Assembly (NCBI RefSeq): GCF_029813775.1 | Contig: NZ_JARVKW010000004.1 | Coordinates: forward strand, 1 to 64,000 | Reading direction: 5' to 3' | DNA: 64,000 nt | Origin: Streptomyces sp. DH24 | Lineage (GTDB): Bacteria > Actinomycetota > Actinomycetes > Streptomycetales > Streptomycetaceae | Shown: piece after piece, positions 10,938 through 20,864 of the stretch | Position numbering within the stretch: the first letter of the stretch is position 1 | Layout: every line of letters starts with the position of its first letter | The notes under the pieces: generated by a model | Seen by the model: only the letters and a program-made list of their open reading frames with translations | Told to the model about the DNA's origin: nothing | Databases searched by the model: none | Position numbers and translations under genes: made by a program

Positions 10938-13598
10938 TCAGCCGACCGCGCAGCTCCTGTCACCCAGCCTGAAGGCTGTCGGTTTCGCGTTCGTGCCCGA
11001 CCAGTCGCCCGTGAAGCCGAAGCTCACCGACGAACCCGCCGCCACCTTCCCGTTCCAGCCGGCGTCCTTCGCCGTCACCGCCGAACCCGACTGCGTGTGC
11101 CGCGCGTTCCACATCTGCGTGACCTTCTGCCCGTCCGCGAACGACCAGGTCAGCGACCAGCCGTTCCAGGCGCTCGGGCCCGTGTTGCTGAGCCGCACGT
11201 CCGCCTGGAAGCCGCCCGACCACTGGTTCGTGACCTTGTACGTCACCGCGCAGTCCCCGGCCGGCTCCGGGTCCGGGCCGGGACCGGGGCCCGGGTCGGT
11301 CCCGACGTCCGCCGGGTCGCCGTAGACGACACCACGCCCGTTCGTCGCCACGTACACCCGGCCGTACACCCGGGGATCGCCCGTGATCGCCGCGCCCGTC
11401 CAACCCCACTGGTGCGCGTCGTCGTTGGCGCGGGTCCAGGTCGCGCCCCGGTCCGTGGAGCGGAAGATGCCGCGCACCCCGCCGATCTTGGCACTGGTGA
11501 ACAGCGTCTGGTACGAGGCGCCCGGTGCCGCCTTGCCGAACCCGACCGTGTCGGCCTGCTCGACGTTCGGCAGCTTCGTGAAGCTCGCGCCGCCGTCCGT
11601 GGAGTGCCACAGACCGTACGCGCCGTCGCTCGCACCGCCCGCCAGCCACACGTCGCCCTTCGTGCCCGGCAGCGCCTTGAAGCGCACGCTGTCACCGGAG
11701 GGCAGCCCCGTCGCCGCGGACGCCGAGAACGTGGCGCCGCCGTCCGTACTCACGTAGAACTTCCCGGACTTGAAGCCGTAGAACACCTTCGGGTCGACCC
11801 GGTCGGACTCCACGACCGCGCCCGCCGGGATGCCGGTGGACGCCGACCAGGACGTGCCGAAGCCGGTGGTGTGGTGCACACCCGCGCCCTGCGGGCTCCA
11901 CACGAACCGGCTGCCGTCGGCCGCCGCCGCGACCGTGCCGCCGCCGCTCACGCCCGACGGGTCGGTCCCGCCGAACCAGTTGGCGCCGTTGTCCGTGGAG
12001 AACGCGATGTGCGGCCCCGAGTCCAGGTTGCCGACCCGCACGACCGTGTCCGGGTTGCTCTCGGCGTAGTCCAGGCTGGTCGTGGAGGTGAAGTTCGGCT
12101 GGGTGTACATCATCGCCGGCACCCGGGTCAGGTCCGTGTGCCGGAAGCCGCCGATGTCCCCGAGCGCGCTGAGCAGCGGGGCGCCGGACGGGGGAGAGGC
12201 GATGTCGTTGACCGCGGTCTCCTCCAGGCCCCGCACCATCGGCGTGATGGTGAACTTCGAGCCGGAGTCCCAGTTCGTGAGGTTCTCGGTGCCGTAGACC
12301 GTCGCGCCCGTCCCGTACATCATGCGGTCGGAGTCGAACGGGTCGATCTCCAGCGACTCCGTCATCCAGCCCAGCTTGGGACTCTGCTCGGGAGGCGACG
12401 GGTTCGCGCCCCACGTCAGCCACGGCGCCGACGACACGTCCATCGTGTAGCGGTTCTCGCGCGTCGGATACGACGTGTAGTCCCACGCCTTCGTCCAGGT
12501 CGCGCCGCTGTCCGTGGACCGGAACATCTGCGTGTCCGGCCACCAGGAGCTGTACGCCGTCGCCATCACCGTGCCCGGATCCTGCCGGTCGACGGTCAGT
12601 CCGCTGAACCCGAAGTAGGTGTCGGCCTCCGCGACCGGGCTGATGTCCGTCCAGGTGCCCGGACCCGTCGCGTACCGGTACAGGCGGCCCTTCCCGCCGT
12701 CGTAGGGACCCCCCGAATCGCTGTATGCGATGTACAGGTGGCCGTTTTCCGTATCCAGTACGCCCTTGTGCGCGAGGTATCCCGTCGGCTGACCGGCCAG
12801 CCGCTGCCACGTCGCGCCCGCGTCCGTCGACCGGTACACCGCGTTGTCCTTGTCGGCCACCCCGACGTAGATCGTCTTCGTGGCGCTTCCCGCCGTGCCC
12901 GTGGACTCGTCGAACGTGACCCAGACGATGCCCTGGTTGTCGCTCGCGTAGCCGCTCGTGTCGCTCGGGTCCTGCACGTAGTTCCCGGCGTTGGGGAAGT
13001 TCCCCACCTGCGACCAGGTGGCCCCCGAGTCCGTCGACCGCCACAGGCCCTTGCCGCTGGGCGCGCCGAGATACAGCACGCTGTTGCGGTTCGGGTCGAC
13101 CGCGAGGCGTTCACCCATGCCCCGGCCGGGCATGTTGCCGCCCAGCTTGAACGGCAGGTCCGCCTTCTGCCAGCTCGCGCCCCGGTCCGAGGACCGCAGC
13201 ACGGCACCGTTCGTGGGGTCCCAGTCGTTGGTGTACGTGCCGACCGCCGCGTACACCCGGTCCGGGTCGACCGGGTCGGAGGCCAGGGAGACGACACCGG
13301 TGTGACTCCAGTCGTCCCAGCCGACCGAGTCCAGCAGTGGCGTCCACGTCTTCGTCGCCTCCTGCCAGCGGTAGGCGCCGCCGATGTCGGTGCGGGCGTA
13401 GGCGAGGTTCTTCTCCGTGCGGTTGAAGACGATGCCCGGCACGAAGCCGCCACCGTCGATCCGGGCGTTCTTCCAGGTGTAACTGTCGGCCGCCACAGCC
13501 GTCTTGGGACCGTCGGCGGCAGGGGCGGGCGGGGAGCCCGCGAACAGCAGGCCGGCGGCGAGCACCGACACGGCCGACAGAATGCGCTTTCTCCGCAT
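10938..13598 (-). CDS. Secreted xyloglucanase GH74 with C-terminal CBM2
   Basis: An 886-aa exported endo-/oligo-xyloglucan hydrolase. Signal peptide about 1-28, then two seven-bladed propellers full of BNR-type blades (S-T-D-x-G-A-T-W and close variants repeated through the protein). The strand YARTDIGGAYRWQE holds the conserved Asp (D71) that begins GH74 catalytic domains. A Pro/Gly/Asp linker leads to a CBM2 (about 785-886: CAVTYKVTNQWSGGFQADV ... CAVG) for binding cellulose. It starts at ATG 13598 with GGAAGG upstream. It lies downstream of the GH48 gene on the same strand but behind a strong terminator, so it probably has its own promoter. Confidence 0.95.
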   Translation of the reverse strand: MRRKRILSAVSVLAAGLLFAGSPPAPAADGPKTAVAADSYTWKNARIDGGGFVPGIVFNRTEKNLAYARTDIGGAYRWQEATKTWTPLLDSVGWDDWSHTGVVSLASDPVDPDRVYAAVGTYTNDWDPTNGAVLRSSDRGASWQKADLPFKLGGNMPGRGMGERLAVDPNRNSVLYLGAPSGKGLWRSTDSGATWSQVGNFPNAGNYVQDPSDTSGYASDNQGIVWVTFDESTGTAGSATKTIYVGVADKDNAVYRSTDAGATWQRLAGQPTGYLAHKGVLDTENGHLYIAYSDSGGPYDGGKGRLYRYATGPGTWTDISPVAEADTYFGFSGLTVDRQDPGTVMATAYSSWWPDTQMFRSTDSGATWTKAWDYTSYPTRENRYTMDVSSAPWLTWGANPSPPEQSPKLGWMTESLEIDPFDSDRMMYGTGATVYGTENLTNWDSGSKFTITPMVRGLEETAVNDIASPPSGAPLLSALGDIGGFRHTDLTRVPAMMYTQPNFTSTTSLDYAESNPDTVVRVGNLDSGPHIAFSTDNGANWFGGTDPSGVSGGGTVAAAADGSRFVWSPQGAGVHHTTGFGTSWSASTGIPAGAVVESDRVDPKVFYGFKSGKFYVSTDGGATFSASAATGLPSGDSVRFKALPGTKGDVWLAGGASDGAYGLWHSTDGGASFTKLPNVEQADTVGFGKAAPGASYQTLFTSAKIGGVRGIFRSTDRGATWTRANDDAHQWGWTGAAITGDPRVYGRVYVATNGRGVVYGDPADVGTDPGPGPGPDPEPAGDCAVTYKVTNQWSGGFQADVRLSNTGPSAWNGWSLTWSFADGQKVTQMWNARHTQSGSAVTAKDAGWNGKVAAGSSVSFGFTGDWSGTNAKPTAFRLGDRSCAVG

Positions 13599-13666
13599 GC
13601 GTGTGGGGATCCTTCCAGTGAGGAGGAGGGGGCCTGCCTCTGCTCCCCGCGGGAGCGACGCGACGA

Positions 13667-13699
13667 CCGGGCGGCCCCTGTGCGGGTGGGGCCGCCCGG
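13667..13699 (-). terminator. Terminator after the GH48 gene
   Basis: A perfect 12-bp GC stem (13667-13678 with 13688-13699) with a 9-base loop lies 25 bases downstream of the GH48 stop and upstream of the xyloglucanase start. Confidence 0.75.
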
Positions 13700-13723
13700 C
13701 GCGCGGTACGCGGAGAGCGGGGA

Positions 13724-16636
13724 CTATTCGAGAAGCTCCGCGTACGAGCCCATGGCGAGTGCGATGTCCGCCTGGGCCCAGAACCGGTGGTAGGTGAACG
13801 TCGGCGCGGCACCGCCCGCGAGATAGCCCTCGATCTTCGACCAGGACGGGTCGTCCTCGTAGAACGAGCGGATCGACTCGAAGGTCGACGACGAGTTGAT
13901 CACGTCGCCGTTCGGCATGGTGCCGGTCCAGCCGCTCGGGACGTACAGGCCGTCGTCGAAGCGGTTGTAGTCGGCGCGGGTCTCCTCGACGGCGATGCCG
14001 AGGTCGTCCTGGTGGTTCGCCCACATGCCGTCGAGCAGGGCCTTCGCCGTGGCGGCGGCCTCGGTGTCACCGGAGCGGTCGGCGTAGTACGTCAGGGTCT
14101 TGGCGTACGCCGCCGCCACACCGACGTCGTTGGTGTAGTCGGCGACCGTGACGTGCAGGTTGCTGTTGGCGCCCGGGTTCGCGGCGTTCCAGGTGTCGGG
14201 CTGGCCCGACCACTTGAGCGTCGACGGGATCCGGAAGGTGCCGTCCGGGTTGACCGTGGTCTCCGACAGCGCCCAGTCGACCCACTTGTCGAGGACCGAC
14301 TTCGCCAGCGCGTTGCCCGACTGCTGGTAGTACTCGGCGACCCGCTCCATCGACCACGCCTGGAAGCCGAACCACTGGTTGGACGGCGGGTCGTGGTAGA
14401 CGGGCTTCTCGTCGTAGTACATGCCGTAGAACGTCGACACACCGGCCGGCGGCGAAGCGTACCGGCCCGCCCAGCTGTTGGTCGCGCCGCCCGCGATCGC
14501 GCCCTCGTCGGCCTGCAGCCAGCGGTAGAACTCCACCTGCCGCTGCAGCGACTTGGCCCAGTCCGCCGCGCCCGTCGCCGACTTCGGCTTCAGGTCGGGG
14601 TAGTTGCTCAGCGCGTACGCCGCGAGCGGGTTCTGGTAGCCGCCGTGCGCGTGGCTGGAGCCGATGCGCCAGGCCCAGCCCGCCGAGGTGTCGGTGGCGC
14701 CGCCCCAGGCGTAGTACCAGGACAGCAGGTAGTGCGAGGAGTCCTTGCCGGTGCCCGCCGGGCAGGACGGGCTGGTGCAGTTGCCGATCTTCTTGAAGTA
14801 CTTGTCGAACATGGCGTAGCGCAGGTAGTCACCCATCTTCGCGGCCTTGGCGACGGTCGCCGAGACCTGGGAGCCCTTGCCCTGCTCCTTCGCCCAGATG
14901 TCCGCCCAGTACGCGGCCTGCACGGCCCGCGCGTCGGCGTCCGGGGCGTTGGTGAACTTCCACTGCTTGGCGTAGGACGCGTCCTTGGTGAACAGGTCCA
15001 GATAGCCGTTCCTGCCGCCGTACTTGAACGCGTCGCAGGTCGGCTGCGGGATCGTCTCCCACACCGACTCCTGCGGGCCGCGCTGGAAGGTGTTGATGTA
15101 CGACGGTCCGGTCGCGGACGGGCCGGCCTCGCACTTGCCGGGCTCGTTGCCGAAGCCGTAGATGTTGTCGACGTCCTGGATCCAGTGCATACCGTAGACG
15201 TCGTCCGTACCGTATGTGGTCTTCAGTTCACCGGCGATCGGATCCGGCCCCACCGACACACCCGTGTCGAGCGCGGACGGGTACTGGTTCACGTTGTCGT
15301 ACTCCGGCGCGTACGTCGCCGGCTTCGACGCGTTGTAGAAGGAGTTGGTCGGCTGGTCCGCGTGGGTCGGGATCATGTACTTCTCCATGATCTCCCAGGC
15401 CCCGTTGAACTTGGTCCAGTCGCCGGTCACCTTGCCGTACATGGCCTGCAGCCACAGCAGATAGCTGTACGCCTCCGAGGTGGTCTCGTGGCCGTGGTCC
15501 GGTGCCTCGACGATCAGCGTCTCGACCGAGTGGTACGGAATGCCCTCGGGGGAGAAGTAGCCGTTCGCCGGGTTGGTGATCTTCCCGTACAGGTCGAGGA
15601 AGCGGGCCTCGTAGGCCTTCGTCGCCCCGATCTGCGTCACGGTGACCGACGCCTTGCCGTGGCCCGGCGCCGTCGACTCGAAGACGGCCGCACCGGTCCC
15701 GGAGGAGTCGGCGGTGACGGTCACCTTCTGCGCGGTGTTCCAGTTCGACGGCGTGAAGGTCAGCGACGCGCCGCCGGTGACCGACAGCCCCGAGTTGCCG
15801 CTCGCACGGGCCGTGGTGACGGTGACGTTCGCGGTGGGCTGCTTGGACAGCTTCACCTCGAAGGTGCCCGTCTTGCCCTGCTGCACGGCCAGTTGGCCGG
15901 GCGTGGCGACCACGGTCGGGCCCGAGGTGACGGTGATGCCCACCGGGGTGGAGCTCGCGGACGCGCCGAGGCTGTCGTACGCCTTGACCACCAGCGAGTG
16001 GCTGCCCGCCGACAGCGTCGAGACGGACAGCGCGTACGGCGAGCTGGTGTCCGTGCCGAGCAGCGTGGTGTCGTCGTAGAACTCGACCTTGCTGATCGTC
16101 GCGTTGTCCGCGGCGGCCGCGGTCGCCGCGAGCCCGACCGCCTCCCCCTGCGTGTACACGGCGCCGGCCTTGGGGCTGGTGAGCACCGCGATGGGCGGCT
16201 GGTGCGCGCCGTTGCAGGCGGTGCCGTTGACCGTGAACGACGTCGGCGCGGTGTTGGTGCCGCTGTAGGTGAACTGCGCGCCCGTGGAGACGGCGGCGCC
16301 CGCCGCGATCCGCGCGTTGTACGAGGCGCTCTTCACGGTGACCGACTGCCCCGACTGCGACCAGGTGCCGTTCCAGCCGTTGGTCAGCTTCTGGTTGCCG
16401 GCGTAGGCGTAGGTCAGGGTCCAGCCGTCGAGGGCGTCCGTGCCGCGGTTGGTGATGGTCAGGTCCGCGGTGAAGCCGGAGCCCCAGTCGTTGGTCTTGT
16501 AGTCGACGCTGCACTGGACGGCCGCCGCCTGAGCGGTCGTCGAGCCGGTCGCCAGCATGGTCAGCGGAAGTGCGAGGGCCGCCACGACGGCGGTCCACAG
16601 CCGCCGCGTGACGCGGCGTCTGCGTCTGGGATGCAT
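13724..16636 (-). CDS. Secreted CBM2-GH48 reducing-end cellulase
   Basis: A 970-aa exported processive cellulase that releases cellobiose from chain ends. Order: signal peptide 1-37; CBM2 about 38-140 ([18 protein letters not shown]...CNGA); an Ig-like domain about 147-235 ([21 protein letters not shown]); a second beta-sandwich about 236-325; GH48 catalytic domain about 330-970. The segment [18 protein letters not shown] carries the conserved catalytic Glu (E384), and [19 protein letters not shown] is a GH48 hallmark. It starts at ATG 16636 behind AAGGAGG. A perfect CebR box lies 60 bases upstream. It is divergent from the GH6 gene, so GH6 and GH48 are probably induced together by cello-oligosaccharides. 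Confidence 0.96.
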   Translation of the reverse strand: MHPRRRRRVTRRLWTAVVAALALPLTMLATGSTTAQAAAVQCSVDYKTNDWGSGFTADLTITNRGTDALDGWTLTYAYAGNQKLTNGWNGTWSQSGQSVTVKSASYNARIAAGAAVSTGAQFTYSGTNTAPTSFTVNGTACNGAHQPPIAVLTSPKAGAVYTQGEAVGLAATAAAADNATISKVEFYDDTTLLGTDTSSPYALSVSTLSAGSHSLVVKAYDSLGASASSTPVGITVTSGPTVVATPGQLAVQQGKTGTFEVKLSKQPTANVTVTTARASGNSGLSVTGGASLTFTPSNWNTAQKVTVTADSSGTGAAVFESTAPGHGKASVTVTQIGATKAYEARFLDLYGKITNPANGYFSPEGIPYHSVETLIVEAPDHGHETTSEAYSYLLWLQAMYGKVTGDWTKFNGAWEIMEKYMIPTHADQPTNSFYNASKPATYAPEYDNVNQYPSALDTGVSVGPDPIAGELKTTYGTDDVYGMHWIQDVDNIYGFGNEPGKCEAGPSATGPSYINTFQRGPQESVWETIPQPTCDAFKYGGRNGYLDLFTKDASYAKQWKFTNAPDADARAVQAAYWADIWAKEQGKGSQVSATVAKAAKMGDYLRYAMFDKYFKKIGNCTSPSCPAGTGKDSSHYLLSWYYAWGGATDTSAGWAWRIGSSHAHGGYQNPLAAYALSNYPDLKPKSATGAADWAKSLQRQVEFYRWLQADEGAIAGGATNSWAGRYASPPAGVSTFYGMYYDEKPVYHDPPSNQWFGFQAWSMERVAEYYQQSGNALAKSVLDKWVDWALSETTVNPDGTFRIPSTLKWSGQPDTWNAANPGANSNLHVTVADYTNDVGVAAAYAKTLTYYADRSGDTEAAATAKALLDGMWANHQDDLGIAVEETRADYNRFDDGLYVPSGWTGTMPNGDVINSSSTFESIRSFYEDDPSWSKIEGYLAGGAAPTFTYHRFWAQADIALAMGSYAELLE

Positions 16637-16695
16637 GTGCTGGTTCCTCCTTGCGGCTCGGAGAAGTGGGGGAGGAGCAACAAGCCTTGAACCAG

Positions 16696-16709
16696 TGGGA
16701 GCGCTCCCA
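16696..16709. promoter_or_regulatory. CebR box 1 (perfect)
   Basis: TGGGAGCGCTCCCA matches exactly the 14-bp palindrome bound by the LacI-family repressor CebR, which releases DNA on cellobiose/cellotriose binding in several Streptomyces. It is 60 bases upstream of the GH48 start. Confidence 0.92.
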
Positions 16710-16836
16710 TAGTGGGGACGGGGGCCGGAGGGGTCAAGACGCTTGAAGAGTCGAAAAGATTCGACTGCCCGCAGCCAGGAATTTCTGCAACTCCCCTGTC
16801 TTTTGCCGTCACTTGGCGCTAGCTTCGATGCACCAG

Positions 16837-16850
16837 TGGGAGCGATTCCA
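16837..16850. promoter_or_regulatory. CebR box 2 (two mismatches)
   Basis: TGGGAGCGATTCCA differs from the perfect CebR palindrome at two positions in the right half. It sits mid-way in the divergent cellulase promoter region and could be an auxiliary operator. Confidence 0.65.
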
Positions 16851-17169
16851 TCAGTCGGCACGCCTGTCACGGCGCGCCCGAGCTGCAAGGAGTCGCTCAT
16901 GCGACACCCCCCGCGTTCAGCTCCTCCGTTCCTCACGGGCCGCACTCGCCTGCCCGGTGCGCCGCTGTCTCACCGCCGGCGTCCGGCATGCCCCGAGGGA
17001 TTCCGGCGACCCGGCCGCCCCGTGCGTCCGGCGTCCCGGCGCGGGGACCGTCGCCACCACCCGGACGGGGAGCACGTCCGCCCCGCCCGCGTCGAGTTCC
17101 ACGGCACGACCGGCAAGGTCGGCGCCGAGCCCCCGTTCCGGCCGACGGATCTCCCGAGCCGCCGGCCGA

Positions 17170-17183
17170 TGGGAGCGCTCCCG
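17170..17183. promoter_or_regulatory. CebR box 3 (one mismatch)
   Basis: TGGGAGCGCTCCCG differs from the consensus only in the last base. It is 119 bases upstream of the GH6 start and probably controls that gene. Confidence 0.85.
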
Positions 17184-17301
17184 CGCCATGCGTGACCGGC
17201 AACGGACCCGCGGGCACCGACGGCACGACCAGCCGTCCGCCCCGGCACCGACCGACGCCGCACCGCCAACACCCGCTCAACGGACAAGGGAACCCGCACT
17301 C

Positions 17302-19044
17302 ATGAGCCGTAGCAGAACAGCGATGATCGCCGCGCTGGCGCTGGTCGCCGGGGCATCCGGGACCGCGCTCGCCGCGACGTCCGGGGGCGTCGGCACCGCC
17401 GCCGTCCCCTGCACCGTGGACTACAAGGTGCAGAACCAGTGGGCCACCGGTTTCACCGCCGCCGTCACCCTCACCAACAACAGCACCGCCAAGAGCTCCT
17501 GGTCGCTGAAGTGGACCTACGCCGGCAACCAGAAGATCACCAGCGGCTGGAACGCCAAGGTCAGCCAGAGCGGCGCGGCCGTCACCGCGTCCAACGAGTC
17601 GTACAACGCGACGCTGTCGAGCGGCGGTTCGGTCAGCTTCGGGTTCCAGGGCAGCTACAGCGGCACCAACGCGATCCCGGCCACCTTCACCCTCGACGGC
17701 GTCACCTGCAACGTCGACTCCGGCGGCGGCCCCACCAACCCGCCGACCGACCCGCCCACCGACCCGCCGACCGACCCGCCCGGCCCGACCGACAAGGTCG
17801 ACAACCCGTTCACCGGCGCCAAGATGTACGTCAACCCGGACTGGTCGGCGAAGGCCGCGGCCGAACCGGGCGGCAGCCGCATCGCCAACCAGCCCACCGC
17901 CGTGTGGATGGACCGCATCGCCGCCATCGAGGGCGTCGGCGAGGCCATGGGCCTGCGCGAGCACCTCGACGAGGCCCTGAAGCAGAAGGGCACCGGCCAA
18001 CTGGTCGTCAAGGTCGTCATCTACGACCTGCCCGGCCGTGACTGCGCGGCACTGGCCTCCAACGGCGAGCTCGGCCCGACGGAGATCGACAAGTACAAGA
18101 CCCAGTACATCGACCCGATCGCGGCGATCATGTCCGACCCGAAGTACGCGGGTCTGCGCATCGCCACCGTCATCGAGCCCGACTCCCTGCCCAACCTGGT
18201 CACCAACGCCGGCGGCACCAACACCACCACCGAAGCCTGCGTGACCATGAAGGCCAACGGCAACTACGAGAAGGGCGTCAGCTACGCCCTCGACAAGCTC
18301 GGCGCCATCGGGAACGTCTACAACTACATCGACGCCGCCCACCACGGCTGGCTCGGCTGGGACACCAACCTCGACCCCGCCGTCCAGCTGTTCAAGAAGG
18401 TGGCCACCACCAACGGCGCGAGCGTGAGCGACGTCCACGGCTTCGTCACCAACACGGCCAACTACAGCGCCACGGTGGAGCCCAACTTCAAGATCACCGA
18501 CTCGGTGAACGGGCAGACGGTGCGCCAGTCGAAGTGGATCGACTGGAACAACTACGCGGACGAGCAGTCCTTCGCCCAGGCGCTGCGCACCAAGCTCGTC
18601 GCGGCCGGCTTCCAGTCGAGCCTCGGCATGCTGATCGACACCTCGCGCAACGGCTGGGGCGGCACGGCCCGGCCCGCCGGCCCCGGCCCGCAGACCTCCG
18701 TCGACGCCTACGTGGACGGCGGCCGCACCGACCGGCGCATCCACGCCGGCAACTGGTGCAACCAGAGCGGTGCCGGCATCGGTGAACGACCCAAGGCCGC
18801 GCCTGCCGCCGGGATCGACGCCTACGTGTGGGTGAAGCCCCCGGGTGAGTCCGACGGCGCCAGCGAGGAGATCCCGAACGACGAGGGCAAGCGCTTCGAC
18901 CGCATGTGCGACCCCACGTACGGGGGCAACCCCCGCAACGGCAACAACCCGACCGGTGCGCTCGCGAAGGCCCCGATCGCCGGGCAGTGGTTCTCGGCCC
19001 AGTTCCAGGAGCTCATCAAGAACGCCTACCCGCCGCTGTCCTGA
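17302..19044 (+). CDS. Secreted CBM2-GH6 cellulase
   Basis: A 580-aa exported inverting cellulase (endoglucanase or cellobiohydrolase). Signal peptide about 1-24; CBM2 about 36-136 (CTVDYKVQNQWATGFTAAV...VTCNVD); a (TDPP)n linker about 140-162; GH6 domain to the end. Both GH6 signatures are present: VIYDLPGRDC with the catalytic Asp at D247, and VIEPDSLPN (D294). Near the C-terminus, WVKPPGESDG is the usual substrate loop. It starts at ATG 17302. The long active-site loops suggest an exo-acting enzyme, but this is inference. Controlled with the divergent GH48 gene by CebR-type boxes; ended by the hairpin at 19055. Confidence 0.95.
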   Translation: MSRSRTAMIAALALVAGASGTALAATSGGVGTAAVPCTVDYKVQNQWATGFTAAVTLTNNSTAKSSWSLKWTYAGNQKITSGWNAKVSQSGAAVTASNESYNATLSSGGSVSFGFQGSYSGTNAIPATFTLDGVTCNVDSGGGPTNPPTDPPTDPPTDPPGPTDKVDNPFTGAKMYVNPDWSAKAAAEPGGSRIANQPTAVWMDRIAAIEGVGEAMGLREHLDEALKQKGTGQLVVKVVIYDLPGRDCAALASNGELGPTEIDKYKTQYIDPIAAIMSDPKYAGLRIATVIEPDSLPNLVTNAGGTNTTTEACVTMKANGNYEKGVSYALDKLGAIGNVYNYIDAAHHGWLGWDTNLDPAVQLFKKVATTNGASVSDVHGFVTNTANYSATVEPNFKITDSVNGQTVRQSKWIDWNNYADEQSFAQALRTKLVAAGFQSSLGMLIDTSRNGWGGTARPAGPGPQTSVDAYVDGGRTDRRIHAGNWCNQSGAGIGERPKAAPAAGIDAYVWVKPPGESDGASEEIPNDEGKRFDRMCDPTYGGNPRNGNNPTGALAKAPIAGQWFSAQFQELIKNAYPPLS

Positions 19045-19054
19045 CGGCGCCCCC

Positions 19055-19082
19055 GCCGGGGCCCGGTCGTCCGGGCCCCGGC
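19055..19082 (+). terminator. Terminator after the GH6 gene
   Basis: A perfect 12-bp GC stem (19055-19066 with 19071-19082) with a 4-base loop lies 10 bases after the stop codon. Confidence 0.8.
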
Positions 19083-19176
19083 ACGGGGTGAGCGTTTTGC
19101 GGTAACGGCAACAGCAGTGGCCTCCGTCCGGTGTGCCGTCGCACTCTGACGTCACACCGGACGAGAGGCTGATCCC

Positions 19177-20076
19177 ATGGCGCACGACCACGACCACACG
19201 CACGCCCCCTCCTCCTCCCACCAGCACACGCACACCGACCACGACTGGGCCGAGATGGCCCCCCTGCTGGAGTCGCAGGCCGAACTCTTCACGCCCCTGT
19301 ACGAGAAGGCCCTCGCCTGGCTGGCGAAGGAAGTGACCGAGCCGGGCCTGATCGTCGACGCGGGCAGCGGCCCCGGCGTCCTGTCCTGCCTGTTCGCCGA
19401 GACGTTCCCGGGCGCCCGAATCGTCGCCGTCGACGGTTCGCAGCCCCTGCTGGACCGGGCCAGGGCCCGCGCCGACCGCGAGGGCAGCGCCGACCGCTTC
19501 GGCACCCTGCTCGGCGAACTGCCCGACGTCCTCCAGGAGTTGGACTACCCGGCCGATCTGCTGTGGGCGAGCCGCAGCATCCACCACCTCGGCGACCAGC
19601 GCGCCGCGCTCACCGCGTTCGCCGAGCGCCTCGCACCCGGCGGCACCCTGGCCGTCCTGGAGGGCGGCCTGCCCCCGCGCTACCTGCCGCGCGACATCGG
19701 CTTCGGCCGCCCCGGCCTGCAGGCCCGCATCGACGTGCTGGAGGAGGAGCGGTTCGCCCGGATGCGGGCCGAGCTCCCGGGCTCCGTCGCGGAGACCGAG
19801 GACTGGCCGGCGCTGCTCACGGCCGCGGGCCTGAAGCACACCAGGACGCGCAGCTTCCTCCTCGACCTGCCCGCCCCGGCCACCGACCGCGTCCGCGACT
19901 ACGTCGTCGCCACCCTCTCCCGCATCCGCGACCTCGTCGCCGACGGCCTCGACGACACCGACCGCGCCACCCTGGACCGGCTGCTCGACCCCGACGACCC
20001 GGCGAGCGTCCACCGCCGCCGCGACGTCTTCCTCCTCGCCGCCCACACGGTCCACACGGCGGTACGGCCGGTGTAG
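19177..20076 (+). CDS. His-rich SAM-dependent methyltransferase
   Basis: A 299-aa cytoplasmic methyltransferase. Motif I is LIVDAGSGPGVLSCLFAE (about 53-70), then ARIVAVDGSQPLLDRA, and ADLLWASRSIHHLGD for motif IV. The first 23 residues are unusual: HDHDHTH and HQHTHTDHD contain eight histidines alternating with Asp/Thr, which looks like a metal-binding leader rather than a signal peptide. ATG 19177 follows GAGAGG-type sequence. The acceptor substrate is unknown. It stands alone, followed by an SDR gene on the same strand after 86 bases. Confidence 0.88.
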   Translation: MAHDHDHTHAPSSSHQHTHTDHDWAEMAPLLESQAELFTPLYEKALAWLAKEVTEPGLIVDAGSGPGVLSCLFAETFPGARIVAVDGSQPLLDRARARADREGSADRFGTLLGELPDVLQELDYPADLLWASRSIHHLGDQRAALTAFAERLAPGGTLAVLEGGLPPRYLPRDIGFGRPGLQARIDVLEEERFARMRAELPGSVAETEDWPALLTAAGLKHTRTRSFLLDLPAPATDRVRDYVVATLSRIRDLVADGLDDTDRATLDRLLDPDDPASVHRRRDVFLLAAHTVHTAVRPV

Positions 20077-20162
20077 GCGCCCATCGACCCGCGGCGGGCT
20101 TGACTTGGAGAGCGCTCCAGCTGATGGACTCCCCGGCATTCACCGAAACACAGGGGGCAATC

Positions 20163-20864
20163 ATGACCGACTCTCCGGTCGCGCTCGTCACGGGCGGCGG
20201 CAGCGGCATCGGCGCCGCCGTGGCACGGCGACTGCTGGCGGACGGCCACCGGGTCGCCGTCACCGGGCGCGGGGAGGAACGGCTGCGGGCGTTCGCGAAG
20301 GAGGTGGCCGAGCCGGACAGGCTGCTGACGATCACCGGGCACGCCGCCGACTACGCGCGGGTACGGGCCGCCGTCGACGCCACCGTGGCCGCGTTCGGGC
20401 GGCTGGACGTGGCCGTCGCCAACGCCGGGTTCGCCACGCACGACACCGTCGCCGAGGGCGATCCGGCCGGCTGGACGGAGATGGTGCTGACCAACGTCCT
20501 CGGGCCCGCGCTGCTGATCCGGGCGTCCGTCGACGCGCTCAGGGCGACGCGCGGGCGGATCGTGCTGGTCGGCAGCGTCGCCGGGTTCGTGCCGACGCCG
20601 GGCAACATCTACGGGGCGACCAAGTGGGCGGTGACCGGCCTCGCCGAGAACACCCGGCGCCAGGTCACCGAGTGGGGCGTCGGCGTGACCCTCGTCGCGC
20701 CCGGCCGGGTGGAGACCCCGTTCTGGGACTCCTACGGCAGCCTGCCGCCCGGCCACCTGCTCACCGCCGAACAGCTCGCCGACTCGGTCGCCTGGGCGGT
20801 CCGGCAGCCGGACGGCGTCGACGTCAACACCGTCGTCGTACGGCCCGTGGGGCAGCCCAACTGA
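20163..20864 (+). CDS. SDR-family NAD(P)-dependent oxidoreductase
   Basis: A 233-aa classical short-chain dehydrogenase. The Rossmann motif TGGGSGIGAAVA (about 10-21), NAG (VAVANAGFA), catalytic Ser in VLVGSVAGF and the YxxxK pair in IYGATKWAV are all present, so the enzyme should be active. Substrate unknown. ATG 20163 is preceded by AGGGGG. GAGCGCTC at 20110-20117 upstream resembles the centre of LacI-family operators but the flanks do not match CebR. Confidence 0.9.
   Translation: MTDSPVALVTGGGSGIGAAVARRLLADGHRVAVTGRGEERLRAFAKEVAEPDRLLTITGHAADYARVRAAVDATVAAFGRLDVAVANAGFATHDTVAEGDPAGWTEMVLTNVLGPALLIRASVDALRATRGRIVLVGSVAGFVPTPGNIYGATKWAVTGLAENTRRQVTEWGVGVTLVAPGRVETPFWDSYGSLPPGHLLTAEQLADSVAWAVRQPDGVDVNTVVVRPVGQPN

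Larger units (their letters stand above)
16637..17301. other. Divergent regulatory region between GH48 and GH6 genes
   Basis: A 665-bp intergenic region. Open frames cross it but none has an RBS or recognisable protein. It holds three CebR-type palindromes (16696, 16837, 17170), the promoters of both cellulase genes and a short AT-rich stretch at about 16736-16805, the least GC-rich DNA of the neighbourhood. Confidence 0.75.

Noticed and set aside
11097..16690. Long plus-strand open frames (about 900 codons each) opposite the GH74 and GH48 genes
   Set aside because: They are Arg/Val-rich antisense shadows of clearly identified secreted enzymes.
20106..20119. CebR-like site before the SDR gene
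   Set aside because: Only the inner GAGCGCTC is palindromic; the flanks do not match TGGGAGCGCTCCCA on both sides.
16933..20139. A 1068-codon minus-strand open frame over the GH6 and methyltransferase genes
   Set aside because: It mirrors the codon bias of two well-identified plus-strand genes and has no domain, RBS or sensible composition (Val/Gly/Asp-rich). It is a high-GC shadow.
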